Shown: positions 11,220 to 21,339 of the stretch, in pieces
How the letters are laid out: each line of letters starts with the position of its first letter
Numbering within the stretch: position 1 is the stretch's first letter
Source of the DNA: Trichobilharzia regenti
Lineage: Eukaryota; Platyhelminthes; Trematoda; Strigeidida; Schistosomatidae
Direction of reading: 5' to 3'
DNA length: 64,000 nucleotides
Assembly: GCA_944472135.2 (NCBI GenBank)
Contig: OX235263.1
Coordinates: 22,001,379 to 22,065,378, forward strand
Translations under genes and position numbers: made by a program
Notes under the pieces: generated by a model
The model's database searches: none
What the model saw: only the letters and a program-made list of their open reading frames with translations
What the model was told of the DNA's origin: nothing

Positions 11220-11420
11220 GAAACTTTGTAGCTCAAGTAGATGATATTGAGTTAAACTGTGTTCTTTAAGGTGGTTGCTTTAACTCAAGAGCTTTCATGG
11301 AGAGTTCAGATGAGTTAATTTTATCATAAAACCTTAGCTGAAATTGTTACTCAGAAGGACGATGAAAGCTTCGTAGTGAAATAAACCAGCCCAGAGAACA
11401 CAATTAATTCAATAAATTTA
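11220..11420. repeat. Inverted-repeat (fold-back) element, imperfect copy
   Basis: 'ttgagttaaactgtgttctt' through 'actcaagagctttcat' is mirrored by 'gatgaaagcttcgtagtg' through 'agagaacacaattaattc'. The arms are about 55-60 nt and imperfect. The same sequence family forms the 183-bp perfect inverted repeat at 38.68-39.07 kb. Confidence 0.6.
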
Positions 11421-11689
11421 GGAATTTTAAGGACAAGGTATCAGTATTTCTAAGCATTTGTCTAACAATTTACAGTTTATTTTTGATGCCTGATAGACCA
11501 ATATTCCTTAATTCTCATTATATTCTAACAGTCAAGTCTGTAATCCGAATATGAAAAATGAATGAATGGCCACTGTAGTGCATCTTTAACTGATGCTTGT
11601 ATTATGATCAAAATTGACTCCTTGTGGTCTCAAGGCAGGAAGTGAATATCCCTGCGGCCCACTGTATAGATGGCAAAACAGTTTCTTGA

Positions 11690-12050
11690 GACACACACAC
11701 ACAGTCACAAAACACTCGAACACACAGTAGAACGACTGTTATTCGTGGTTAGATTTATGATTGTTCTATTCAGCAACAATAGGAGCATCAAAAACTGAAA
11801 ATGAACTCAGTAGTGGCGTTAGGCAGCTTTGCAGTCAAAAGAATGTTTTAGTACAAGAGAAATATTACAGAACAAACTTAACTAACCGAATTTGAACTGT
11901 ACGCAGTACCCGAGAATCAAGTAGAATATTAGGAACTAGGCGGGATCAAAACTCTGCCCACAAGAATTATACACTAAGAATTCCTGTAGATAGTCCTAGT
12001 TCAGAATCAGCTTGAATAGCTCAGACACAGTTAAATCATTAAACAATATA
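11690..12050 (+). repeat. Unclassified dispersed repeat, copy 1
   Basis: Shares scattered blocks with 44945-45290 on the same strand ('gaatcaagtagaata', 'gatcaaaactctgcc', 'aggcagctttgcag', 'cagttaaat'-type ends). No coding capacity seen. It could be the untranslated end of a retroelement. Confidence 0.5.
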
Positions 12051-12057
12051 TTATAAC

Positions 12058-12930
12058 TGTTTTCTTTAGTTCCTAGAGGAACATAGGGATTCAGCCTCAC
12101 GTCTCCATTGCGTTCGCTTCTCTGACAATGTTTCCACTTGACTCCAAGTCTGCCCACATGCTTTCATTTCCTCTTCACATGACCTCTCCCATGTCACCCC
12201 ACCCTCACACTGATGACCAGCTCGCCGCTTTCTCTTTCGGGTTCCACTCGAGTAATGTCACTTGATGGTTTTCTCAGAGTATTGCCAATCCACTTCCATT
12301 TCTCCCTGCATATTTGTTGCACAATAGGTTCCTTTTGGGTTCGTTCGCCCATTGCCAGAGATCTCTGTTGCTTATCCTTTCTGGCCATCTGACCTTGGGA
12401 GAAGTACTGAGCACAGACAGCTGCTGGTGGAGATCTATAGTTTGTTCAAAGTGCCCCTCGTGACGCAGCGCCAAGTCTCTGATCTGTATACTAGCACTGA
12501 TTTCACATTGGAGTTGAAAATCCGGATCTCATTTTTCATGCTGAGTGCTGTTGTTCTCCTCCACACAGACTTGATAGAAATGAAAGCTTGCCTCACTTTT
12601 CCAGTCCTCACTTTGGTATCCTCGTCAGTTCCACCGGTCTGTAGTTTGAAGGATGTTCTAAAAATATGTTGGTAAAGGAGGCTCCTTCTTTCAGATTTCT
12701 CCCATTTATGCTGGTTGATTGTTGTCTGTTGATGTTCTTGCTGTTGGCCAGGAATCTTCATCGCCTCTGTTTTCTGTATGTTCACCTGAAGGCCTATCTT
12801 CCGCCAACTTAATGCTTTTCACTTGCATATCTTCCATTCTGTGAGAAATCAGACATATATCATCAGGAAAAGCATTAAAATTCGAGAATAACCTGGGACA
12901 AAGACAAATACGAAGAATCAAGTCAACGTA
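12058..12930 (-). pseudogene. RTE-clade LINE, 3' fragment
   Basis: The minus strand begins around the post-catalytic RT block ('DDICLISHRMEDMQVKS', 12830-12870). It continues with a Q/H-rich linker, 'GGTDEDTKVRTGKVRQAFI' and 'SIKSVWRRTTALSMKNEIR', then the C-terminal 'REKWKWIGNTLRKP' and the tail 'ttcctctaggaactaaag'. It is 5'-truncated, with frameshifts between blocks. Confidence 0.85.
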
Positions 12931-13084
12931 CGATATGCAAATGCCAGAGTAATAATTTTGTATCTCGGAGAAAAGCAGATATTGATTACAAAGTTAGCTG
13001 AAAAATCCAAATATTTTTAAGTATTAGAATTAGATTGTTCAGGAGAGTTTTCACAAACAACTATTCCTTTTAAAGTGAGGTATT

Positions 13085-13205
13085 TAGAGGCCATCGTAAC
13101 GAAGTCCTGGAGCTGCATTCTATCCCCTCTGGCACTCTTCAGTAAGGCCTATCTACAACCTCGAAGGAACTAATGTCTTCTAGGACCTATGTCATTCAGT
13201 GGTGT
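13085..13205 (-). mobile_element. SINE family B fragment with hammerhead relic
   Basis: On the minus strand it reads 'gacattagttccttcgaggt' and 'tgtagataggccttactgaa', then a decayed stem II. 'GGCCTTACTGAAGA' corresponds to stem I plus core of family B. The second half of the ribozyme is scrambled. Confidence 0.5.
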
Positions 13206-13784
13206 ACTTAGAAATAACAGGATTTTACTTTTCGACAAAGAAAGATAAACATCTTTTTTAGAAGTCAATAAAATGAGTTAATATTTTAACCACAGTTTTA
13301 TGAAGTCCAGTCCTACTGCTGCGTTCCCATAGACACTGCTTCTATGTGCTAATCGGATTTTCACGCTATCAAACATTCCTTCAAATTATTATCGAAACGC
13401 AAACTAAGAAGCTGTCTTGTTTCACTTCTACTAGAGCTCAACATAAATTAAAGAGTTTTAAATAATAATTTGATTTATAACAAAACAGTACTGATGATAC
13501 TGTGTGGAATTTTTTCCATTTGGTGAAATATTTTATATAATTTTATCGAGTAAGAATAAAAGCAGTCATTAAAATAAAATTGCAGGATTGTTAGTGACAA
13601 TTCTAATTTGCTATTTGTAGTGACAGCAAAATCACAAACATACAAAAATTGTAAAATAATGCTAATAGTGTTAGTAGCTAAGATTGTCAGTTAACTGTAA
13701 TAGTGTCAACATAGATTAGAAATATGAGATAAAAAAAGAGCCGATTATTTTGCTAACAACATAGTAATTCATAGGTTTTACGCT
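13206..13784. other. No gene seen
   Basis: AT-rich. No recognised repeat or coding frame. Confidence 0.45.
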
Positions 13785-14400
13785 TAACATTCTCTCTACC
13801 ACATAGAACAAGGGTCAAGGATGGTTTTGTTGAGCTTCCATACTTGGTAGTACGAGCACATAATCTTTTATGCTAACTTCTACTGGTACCAGATGAGATA
13901 CAAGCCGGGCGAGAGTTGAAAAAAGAAAAGGTGTTGAGGGCCGGACAGTAGGGATTTAGACCGTTTCTCACATGATTTCATGTGCCCGTCGACTACAGTC
14001 GTAACTGAGTAGTGGCACATCATTTGTCCTACGGATAATCTTCAATACTCTGCGCAATAATACACAATCCTTTCTCAGTAGCCCGGAAAAGACTAACGGG
14101 TGGGATGGGGGCCATAAAATACACCAGGTAAGATGCAAGAGTTAATGCATTGTAAAGATAGAGATTGAGTGATACCTGACTGCCGAAGCTTCTTGATGCA
14201 GTAGGCTTAATGGAACATTTTCTTGAAGGTTGACAAAATATGGGATGACCAAGTAAGGTCAAATAATACATCTATACAAATGTATTTTGTGATAAACGTA
14301 GCGACCATTTCAGTGCCCTCTACCCCACAAGCCCCATGTGTTAAGCCTTTTAAAGTAAACCCACTTAGGCATAAAATGAAACGGTGGTAATTGGACAATG
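13785..14400 (-). pseudogene. CR1-clade LINE, C-terminal fragment
   Basis: Minus-strand frames give 'VLFDLTWSSHILSTFKK', matching 'FSFDLCWSSHV' of the 7.4-9.0 kb copy. The 'NALTLASYLVYFMAPIPPV' region follows, and near 13.85 kb the C-terminal pattern 'RLCARTTKYGSSTKPS', typical of CR1 ends. 5'-truncated and frameshifted. Confidence 0.7.
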
Positions 14401-14454
14401 TAATGACACTTATACATGAGTATTGGTTTGTACGGATTTGTTTGATTGGTTACA

Positions 14455-14530
14455 GGATTTCATCATGAGCCGACATCGGTTGGAGAACTAGGTTTTCCAA
14501 TGGTTCTCTAACTAATGTCACTTCATGATG
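14455..14530. repeat. Palindromic pair of SINE C tails
   Basis: A minus-strand C tail ('catcatgagccgacatcggt', 'tggagaacta') is followed immediately by a plus-strand tail ('ggttttccaatggttctcta', 'actaatgtcacttcatgatg'). The two form an approximately 30-nt inverted repeat with almost no spacer. Confidence 0.65.
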
Positions 14531-15109
14531 ACATTATGTAACTTATATTTGAGATTATTTTGGCAAAAGAAATTCTTAAAGAATTCCAGAAAGGATTGGA
14601 ATTCAGAATGTTTATATATAAGCTTACACCAATGAATGGGAAACATTCCTAATGAACAACTGTTATCCAAAAGGCGACTTGTTGGTTCACCGACTTGTCT
14701 TGCAGTAAATACCTTAAGATTTGTTGTGTTTACTAATTATTTTTCACAACTTAAGTTCAGTGAATTCCCTTGAGGCCGATAGTGGATTAATGCTGCCATT
14801 CAATTTTTGGCATTAGAAATATTAAGAATTAGAAAGCAGAACAGTGGGCGTTTTCTTTTGGTTGATGACCTTTCTTTAAATTTGTTTTGCCCTCTTTTTT
14901 ATATGTTTTTTTCTAAATGAATTTAAAGCATAAAGTTATCATTTGTACTGAAATCCAGCCGAATGGATGGGGAATAATATGAGACTAATAATCATTTGAT
15001 CGTGACAGGATAAATACAAGAAGAACCGGTAATTATAGTTAGAACTCGGTGAATAACAAATATCAACAAACAATCCCACGGGTTTTGTTGCCATCTTGTT
15101 TATCATCCT
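14531..15109. other. No gene seen
   Basis: AT-rich spacer without recognised repeats. Confidence 0.45.
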
Positions 15110-15255
15110 ATTTAGGTGACTGTCTCAATGATATCAGCCAGTATTGCTTGCTAACCTGTCAGGTCGAAGTGATCTGAATACCGTCTGGTTATTTCGTTCG
15201 TTATGGGCCTAGCTTATCAGCTACACACTCAATTCAAACCACCCGCATTCTGGCT
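15110..15255 (-). mobile_element. Candidate SINE family D with hammerhead-like motif
   Basis: The minus strand reads 'gggtggtttgaattgagtg' (B-box-like), then CTGATAA, then a 'gctaggcccataacgaac' helix-loop, then GAAA. The copy at 16480-16700 has the same order. Only part of the HHR consensus is met (A in place of G8), and stem I pairing is not evident, so this is tentative. Confidence 0.4.
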
Positions 15256-15349
15256 ATATACTTCCAAAATTTATTTAGAACAATTAGTCCCTATCATAAA
15301 TTTGGATGGCGTTCTTGGAAGACAGAGATTATCTGAAAACTATTGTGAT

Positions 15350-15725
15350 GTATTTACACAATATACATTTTGGACAATCTGATCCCGCACATATTAACTT
15401 GTCAAGTCGATATACATGGAAAAAAATTAAGGGCGAATAAATTAAACAAAGTAACAAAAAGGACTTAATAATAATTAACACAGCGTTTGGTAATCCAATC
15501 AAATAAGGATTACTAAGGTAGGTTAAGAGTAATAATCAACAGGAGGGGAGCTTAAGTATATGAATAGCTATAACCTCAGCCTATTTCGATAAGCTCCTTT
15601 GACAATTTTTATAGATAATCTTAAAGGCTGTGTTAACATCAGTCTTATGTTTCATCTCGATTTGATGTTTGGCTACAGACGAAGTTGATGCTCTGCCACC
15701 TGCGTCCATCAATTCTTGAAAGTTC
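15350..15725 (-). pseudogene. Penelope-like element, C-terminal nuclease-region remnant
   Basis: The minus strand decodes as 'AKHQIETKHKTDV' then 'NTAFKIIYKNCQR', then 'AEVIAIHILKLPSC' after one stop. This aligns block for block with the C-terminus of the PLE at 36.5-36.7 kb ('DVDIAFKIIYRIP', 'AEVIGIHLKKPSLC'). No reverse transcriptase part is visible. Confidence 0.7.
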
Positions 15726-15944
15726 ATCTACTTTTTATAACCATTTCAGGATAGGCTCTCCCATCCTCACATGTAAAGCGCGATAACTCCTGCCTATGTG
15801 TGTGTCCACACACACAAACACACGTAAACTGATAAATAGTGTGGGATGTGACACAAACATTTGTGCATGCTTTTGGCTTTTTCATTGATTCCAAGCCGGG
15901 CTGCATTATAGGTCCTACGGATGACCGATGTCTTCGCTCAATAA

Positions 15945-16290
15945 TCAAGATCATATGGCTGACCAGAAAAGATCAGCAACAGAGATCTCTGGCGATGAGC
16001 GAACCAACACAGCAGGAACCGATTGTGAAACAAATAGGCAGGAAGAAACGGAGATGGATTGGGTGGCCATACGCTGAGGAAACCATCAAGTGACATTACT
16101 AGACAAGCCATCGCTCGAATGGAACCCGAAAGGGAGCGGCGAGTTGTTCGTCAGTGTGTGGGTGACTTGGAAGAGGTCATGTGAAGAGGAGATAAAAGCA
16201 TGTGAGTAGACTTGGAGCGGGGTAAAACAGTTGGCAGAAAACCGAAGGCAATGGAGATGTGCAGCTGAAGCCCCCTAATAATAATAACCT
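15945..16290 (+). pseudogene. RTE-clade LINE, 3' end fragment
   Basis: Frames give 'LTRKDQQQRSLAMSEPTQQ' and 'EPIVKQIGRKKRRWIGWP', then 'RQAIARMEPEREREL'-like sequence in another frame and the LINE tail 'gcagctgaagccccctaata'. The tail has lost its hairpin. 5'-truncated. Confidence 0.8.
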
Positions 16291-16479
16291 CTGTCTCAAA
16301 ATCCTACTTTTTACTTCCCCACTTTATGGTAATTTAATGAAAAAAAATTTCTCAGGAGCGGCATAGCTTGTGGGTTTGAAGACTAACTGACTTTTACACC
16401 TGTATAACAATTTTAATGAATATCCGTCATCTAATAACTCTATCCAAAACTGATTTATTGTATTTCCAGTTTATCCAAG

Positions 16480-16700
16480 TAACCAGCCACAAATCGGGTG
16501 GTTTGAATTGACTCGGCTCTCTGGTTCGAGTCAAGCAGAGGATGCTGGTGATGAGCTAGACACAAAATGAGCATAATGACTATCTGGTACTTAAATCATT
16601 TCGATCTGGCTGGCTAGCAATTTCTACTGGTTGGTCTGAGTGGTAACCAACTACTCATCTGAATCAATCAGTAGTATATATAGTCTTGAAGAAATTCCCT
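16480..16700 (+). mobile_element. Candidate SINE family D, copy 2
   Basis: A B-box-like 'ctggttcgagtcaag' lies about 20 nt before GTGATGA-GCT...AGC-ATAA. This is the same head-then-ribozyme spacing as families A to C. Core residue C3 is G, and GAAA has decayed to ATAA. Similar sequence on the minus strand at 15.11-15.26 kb makes it a repeat family. The ribozyme assignment is tentative. Confidence 0.4.
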
Positions 16701-17478
16701 GTTAACAACACTGGTTAGCCATTCCCTGTTGAAACATGAAATTTTCAACGAGATGACCATAAAGCATGAGAAAATGACGTAACAGAGAAAAATAACTGGA
16801 AGGTATGTTGTGTACAGTGATTGCCTGACCTAGTGTAGTGTATTTCATACCCTCTTTCTCTCTCTGTGTCACCAACTCAAACTAATTTCAAAAGATCATT
16901 GAGGTTTTTCCATGAATACAATTGCATTTTACAAGCTGTTTTACAAAAAGGATGTGGTTTTCATACTACAAATTAACAAGTACTTAATATTTATAGAAAA
17001 ATGGAATATACTGAGATTACAGGAAACAGTATATGCTCAATAATACTTTAATTGAAATAATATCGAGATTTTTTTCAGCAATGAACACGAACAACTTACG
17101 TCACAGATGCTTATTATCTGTAGTGCTGACACTTGATACTAATCTAACTAATATTTTGAAAAAAGACACTTGTTAAAAAAAACATTGAAACATTTACTCA
17201 GTAGAGAGGATAATTTAAAAATAAATAGTCTAGTGATGGAATAGTCTAAGCGGATGCACACGTTATTGGCTAAGGGTGTTTAAGCACACTTTATTGAATT
17301 ATTCAATTTATCTTTGTATAGCATACAATATAGTGTTCTAAGAGACAAGAGAACTAGCACTTCTGAAGGAGTATGTTAAAGACTACATTCTAAAGTGATT
17401 CTAACCCATTCATCATTGGTGATAAGAGAGAAGATGTAACGTTGAGTGAAGAATGGCTAGAAACTTAACATACCTTAT
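16701..17478. other. No gene seen
   Basis: AT-rich spacer with no recognised repeat, RNA gene or coding frame. Confidence 0.45.
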
Positions 17479-17615
17479 GTTTTTTGATTGGACACCAGTC
17501 ACTAGTACGACGTGTCTAGTTCTTTCTTTGGTGCAGATTGCAATGTGGCTACCATTATAGGTAGCTCACCATTACGGTGCACATTGATCTGGTGATATTG
17601 TATAGTTGGAGGCGA

Positions 17616-17664
17616 TCGGCGATGAGTGCCAACTAGCACGAAAACTAGGTCCAAGACTTCCTGC
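17616..17664 (+). ncRNA. Partial hammerhead, family B (junction copy)
   Basis: The core reads GCGATGA at an orientation switch, so the 5' strand of stem I is replaced. Stem II GTGC/GCAC with loop CAACTA and GAAA are intact. Stem III is near ACCTAGGT and the cleavage triplet is GTC. Confidence 0.5.
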
Positions 17665-17890
17665 CAATGGTGGACACAATGCAAATTTGAATGATAGAAT
17701 TCAGTCTGCATCAAAGAAAGAACTAGACGCGTCGTATCAGTTACTAGTGTCCAATGAAAGTACCCACTACAGTCCTACAGGAGGTCAATCGCAAGCCCGA
17801 AAAGCTCGGCGGTAACGTCTCTGACTGCAGCTCTGAGTGACGCGGGTTCGAATTTCAAAAGAGATATGAGTTCCTTCAAGGTTGCAGAAA

Positions 17891-17936
17891 CGCATTGCTG
17901 ATGAGTGCCAGCTAGCACGAAACTTAGATGCAAGGC
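17891..17936 (+). ncRNA. Hammerhead ribozyme, family B, core intact
   Basis: The core CTGATGA (17898-17904) and GAAA are exact. Stem II is GTGC/GCAC with loop CAGCTA. Stem III has decayed to ACTTAGAT, and the base at the cleavage position is G, which the NUH rule excludes. It keeps the fold but probably not activity. Confidence 0.75.
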
Positions 17937-17965
17937 TTCCTGTGGCTGATTGCATCCAATTATCT

Positions 17966-18944
17966 AATACAATCAGGCCTTATGTGTAATGTAGTATTAT
18001 TCACATCATGATCATTTCTATGTATGAAGCTGAAAGTAGCGGTCAAACAGTTTTCAACTGCCTCACTATCATAGCGCACATTTGTACAAAGATAGAATTT
18101 TATGTTTTTTTTTCAGTGCTATTAGCTTTGTGGCACAAATTATTTCCTGGTACTGCATATCACATTTAACTTAGGACTTCAGAAGACCTCTCTGTCTTTC
18201 ATAAAATATTCCTAGAAAATGATATCGAAGGTGATTTGAGTATCTCACAGATGACGGTGATTTGATCACATTATAATGAAACTCAAGAAAAATTATTTGA
18301 TAAAAATTTTTTTTGAAATGTATTTTAATGTTCGGTGTTCGCTTCACCTATAACTAGGGAAGTATCAGTTTACTAAAAGGAACTCCAAGTCCTAATCAAC
18401 TAGAAGTTGAAATTTATTCACTTAGATTTTAGGAGTGCTACTGTTAAGATTTCTCAGTAGTATGCAATGAAATGTTCATCGGCATGAAAACATCAATTAG
18501 CAGGAGGATACATTTGATTTCAGAGAAGGCAAATGTGATACGGCATTGTGGAGATACATAGTAAACGTGAAAGGAACACTAAAAAAACACAGTAGCAAAA
18601 CACAGAAGATCTGAGCGCATGGTGATTTGAGGATAGGGTGTACATAATTTGGCTATTTATTCAGATACCAATTTACAAATAAAGATTCCTTTTACGCAGT
18701 CTTCGTTTGTCAACGTTTCACTATGGCAGTTACGTGTAAGGTCAGATTTTTTGAAATGTGCTGCGCGAATATGTCGAACAATTCGAGCGAATCACATCTT
18801 TATAAAGTGAACTAATTGTTTCAAATTTTCCATGATACATTTGACAAGGTTTCACCTGTTAGATTTCCTTCTAAAAAAGAGATTATTGTCATCTCTTGTC
18901 ATTTATCTGTTCTTTAATCAAGCATAATAGAGATGTGTGGCCAA
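17966..18944. other. No gene seen
   Basis: AT-rich. No recognised repeats. Confidence 0.45.
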
Positions 18945-20424
18945 TAAAGTATTATTATATCCTTTAATTCCTAGAGGAACATATGGCTTCAGCCTCACAT
19001 TTCCATTGCCTTCGGTTTTCTGTCAACCTTTGCACCCCGCTCCAAGTTTTCCCACATGCTTTCATCTCCTCTTCACGTGATCTCCTCCAAGTCACCCTTG
19101 CACTGACGACCAACCCACCACCTCCCTTTCGGGTTCCACTCGAGCGATGGCTTAACTAGTGGATGGTTTCCTCATGGTATGGCCAATCCATCTCCATTTA
19201 TTCCTGCTTATTTGTTTCACAATCGGTTCCTGGTTGATTCGATCACTGTCAGAGATCCCTGTTGCTGATATTTTCTGGCCAACCATCTGATCTTGAGTAT
19301 TAAGCGAAGACAACTGTTAATGAAGGTGTGTTATTTGTTTGAGATGCTCCTTTTTTGGACGCGCTGGTCAAGTCTCTGATCCGTATAACGATTAGCACTG
19401 ACTCCACATTGGAGTTGAAAATCCGGATCTTATTTTCGATGATGAGTGATGTTGACCTCCACACAGACTTAAGAGTAATGAAAGTTTGTCTCGCTTTTCC
19501 GATTCTGGCTTTGATATCCTCGTCAGTTCCGCTGGCCTGTAGATGAAACCATACTTCCCAGGTAGGTAAAGGAGGTTGTTTCGTTCAGGTTCCTCCCACT
19601 CATGCTGGCTGATTGTTGTCTGTTGTTGTTGTTGCTGTTGATGTTGGCCAGGAATCTTCATCACCTCTGTTTTATCTATGTTCACCTGAAGTGGTGTCCT
19701 ATCTTTGATGCTTCTTCTCCCAGCTTGTTGCTTTTCACTTGCACATCGTATTCCAGTTTGTGGGAAATCAGACATATATCATCACGGGCGAAGTCCAGAT
19801 CCTGCAAGTTCGTTTTTTGTGTGAGTCCATTTTACGCCTGTTTAATTATTGCCTGTTGTCTGTCTCATCATCCAATCTACTGCTATCAGGAAGATCATTG
19901 GCGATAGTAAACAGCCTTGCCTCACTCCCGTCCTCACTCCGAAGGCTTCCGTAAGTTTCCAGTTGTGGATTACTTGGCATGCAGCATTGTCGTATAACTG
20001 TTAGATGAGATGTGTAATTGCCGATGGAACCCCGTAGTAGCAAAGTAGTTGTCAAATGACCTCTCGATCGAAGCTGTAGAAGGCCTTTTCAAAGTCGATG
20101 AAGTCGAGTGAGATATAGAGGTGACTGCCATTCCAAGCTCTGTTCAATGATGATCCGTAGTGTGGCGATTTGATCGACGCATGACTTGTTTCTCCTGAAT
20201 CAAGCTTGTTCCGGTGGGAGTTTTGCATCCAGGGCTTGTTTGATTCTCTCCAGGATGATGCGGCTTAGTATTTTGCTTAGGATGGACAGGATCATAATTC
20301 CGCGCCAGTTCTTAGATTGACTTAAGTCTCCTTTCTCTGGTAGTTTGAATAAGTATCCGTTCTTCCAATCCTTGGGTACTTTGCCCTCCTTCTCCAGCCG
20401 ATAAAGTAGACCATTGTAAATCAC
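18945..20424 (-). pseudogene. RTE-clade LINE: RT and C-terminal region
   Basis: The minus strand starts at about 20424 with RT motif 0/1 ('VPKDWKNGYLFKLPEKGDLS', 'NWRGIMIL', 'LPPEQA'). It passes motif A ('DFIDFEKAF' near 20090) and motif B. Motif C reads FARDD through a 3-nt insertion in FADD (about 19790). A glutamine run, 'KARIGKARQ'-type block, C-terminal region and tail 'ttcctctaggaa' plus AATAAT follow. The endonuclease domain is missing. A recent but dead copy, very close in sequence to those at 33.1, 42.0 and 45.6 kb. Confidence 0.87.
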
Positions 20425-20449
20425 TTTTTTATCCCCTGATGTTCGAGTG

Positions 20450-20665
20450 AAACAGTAATCTTCTGGCTTGCAACCTTGAAGTCCTAGTAGCCGTGGTTTT
20501 TGTTACAATGTGGGGTTGCTAGATGCACGCAAAACCTTCCCTTATTTATATGTTTGTTATCAACTAGTAAACTAGTTGTGATTAAGGAGGGCTTCGGCCG
20601 GAGACTTAACCCCGCACCATCTGTGTGATTGGAGAGCACTTTACTATTTGTGACTACCGACACAC
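20450..20665 (-). mobile_element. SINE family E
   Basis: The minus strand gives a head with 'gcggggttaagtctccggcc' (B-box region), a 'cctccttaatcaca'-type body, 'agggaaggttttgcgtgcat' and a tail '..ctaggacttcaag'. It abuts the 5' truncation of the RTE copy. Confidence 0.6.
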
Positions 20666-21144
20666 ATAAGTCAGATTATAAGTAAAAATTCACTGTATTC
20701 ACTGCACTATTTGTCCACTACACAATTATTATTAATTAAGTGAATTTTAAGGCATACATAAAATGGAATTTTCTAAAATCTTGTAAAAAAGTACATTCCT
20801 ATAATTAAGTAGAGAACAAAATACAATCTGAAACTATGTGTAAATTTGTAAGTTAGGCAGATTATTCAAGTAAACAAAATATTACGAAAATTAATTATTA
20901 TTACTGTTGTTATTATCATATGATATTTGCTTTTTTACCGAAATAATTATATTTTTAAATAAACGCAGGATATCCGTTTATCATGCTTAAAGTAAACACA
21001 GGGAAGTGCCAATAAACATCAGCCTAAACGTTTGAACAGCTAGTTAGTTTAATATCGATTTCGTTAAACAGAAATATATCTCTGCGACTGACAGACGTTT
21101 TATTATCTTAAATGCTTTCATACTTATGTCTAGACAAATAGGTG
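20666..21144. other. No gene seen
   Basis: AT-rich spacer. Confidence 0.45.
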
Positions 21145-21335
21145 TCAACTTTGTGAATGATGGAAACTAGCAGTCCAATCAAAGATACGTGTTTTGTTTG
21201 TCTGGAGTCTCATCATCTGGATGTACTTGCATTCCCAGTGAGAGATGGTGTTTCCGTTGAGACTTGGAACCTGTATCTATCGCTTCACACGTAAGGCTTC
21301 GAGTGTCACTTGTTGGGATTGCAGGTATATCCATC
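21145..21335 (-). mobile_element. Sm-alpha-like SINE, family A, decayed
   Basis: Minus-strand order: an A-box-like region; B-box-like 'caggttccaagtctcaac'; 'actgggaatgcaagtacatc'; a hammerhead relic; then 'ggactgctagtttccatc'. The order matches the copies at 46.9 and 52.7 kb and the published Sm-alpha layout as I remember it. Confidence 0.65.
21165..21232 (-). ncRNA. Hammerhead relic, family A
   Basis: CCAG of stem I is followed by ATGATGA: the catalytic C3 is A, the rest of the core matches. Stem II is scrambled ('gactccagacaaac'). An 'aaaacacgtatc' block replaces GAAA plus stem III. Confidence 0.5.
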
Positions 21336-21339
21336 TGGT

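Larger units (their letters stand above)
17479..17965. mobile_element. SINE family B, compound array
   Basis: Three parts. 17479-17600 is a minus-strand B tail ('attggacaccagtcactagt', 'tagttctttctttggtgcag'). Near 17605-17620 orientation flips within the ribozyme. From there two plus-strand ribozyme-bearing units run head to tail, with motifs at about 17616 and 17891, roughly 280 nt apart. Between them lie the B tail ('ctagtgtccaat'), a head ('ggaggtcaatcgc', 'gctctgagtgacgcgggttc') and the B box 'gggttcgaatttc'. Head-to-tail copies are what a tandem, self-processing element would leave. Confidence 0.65.
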
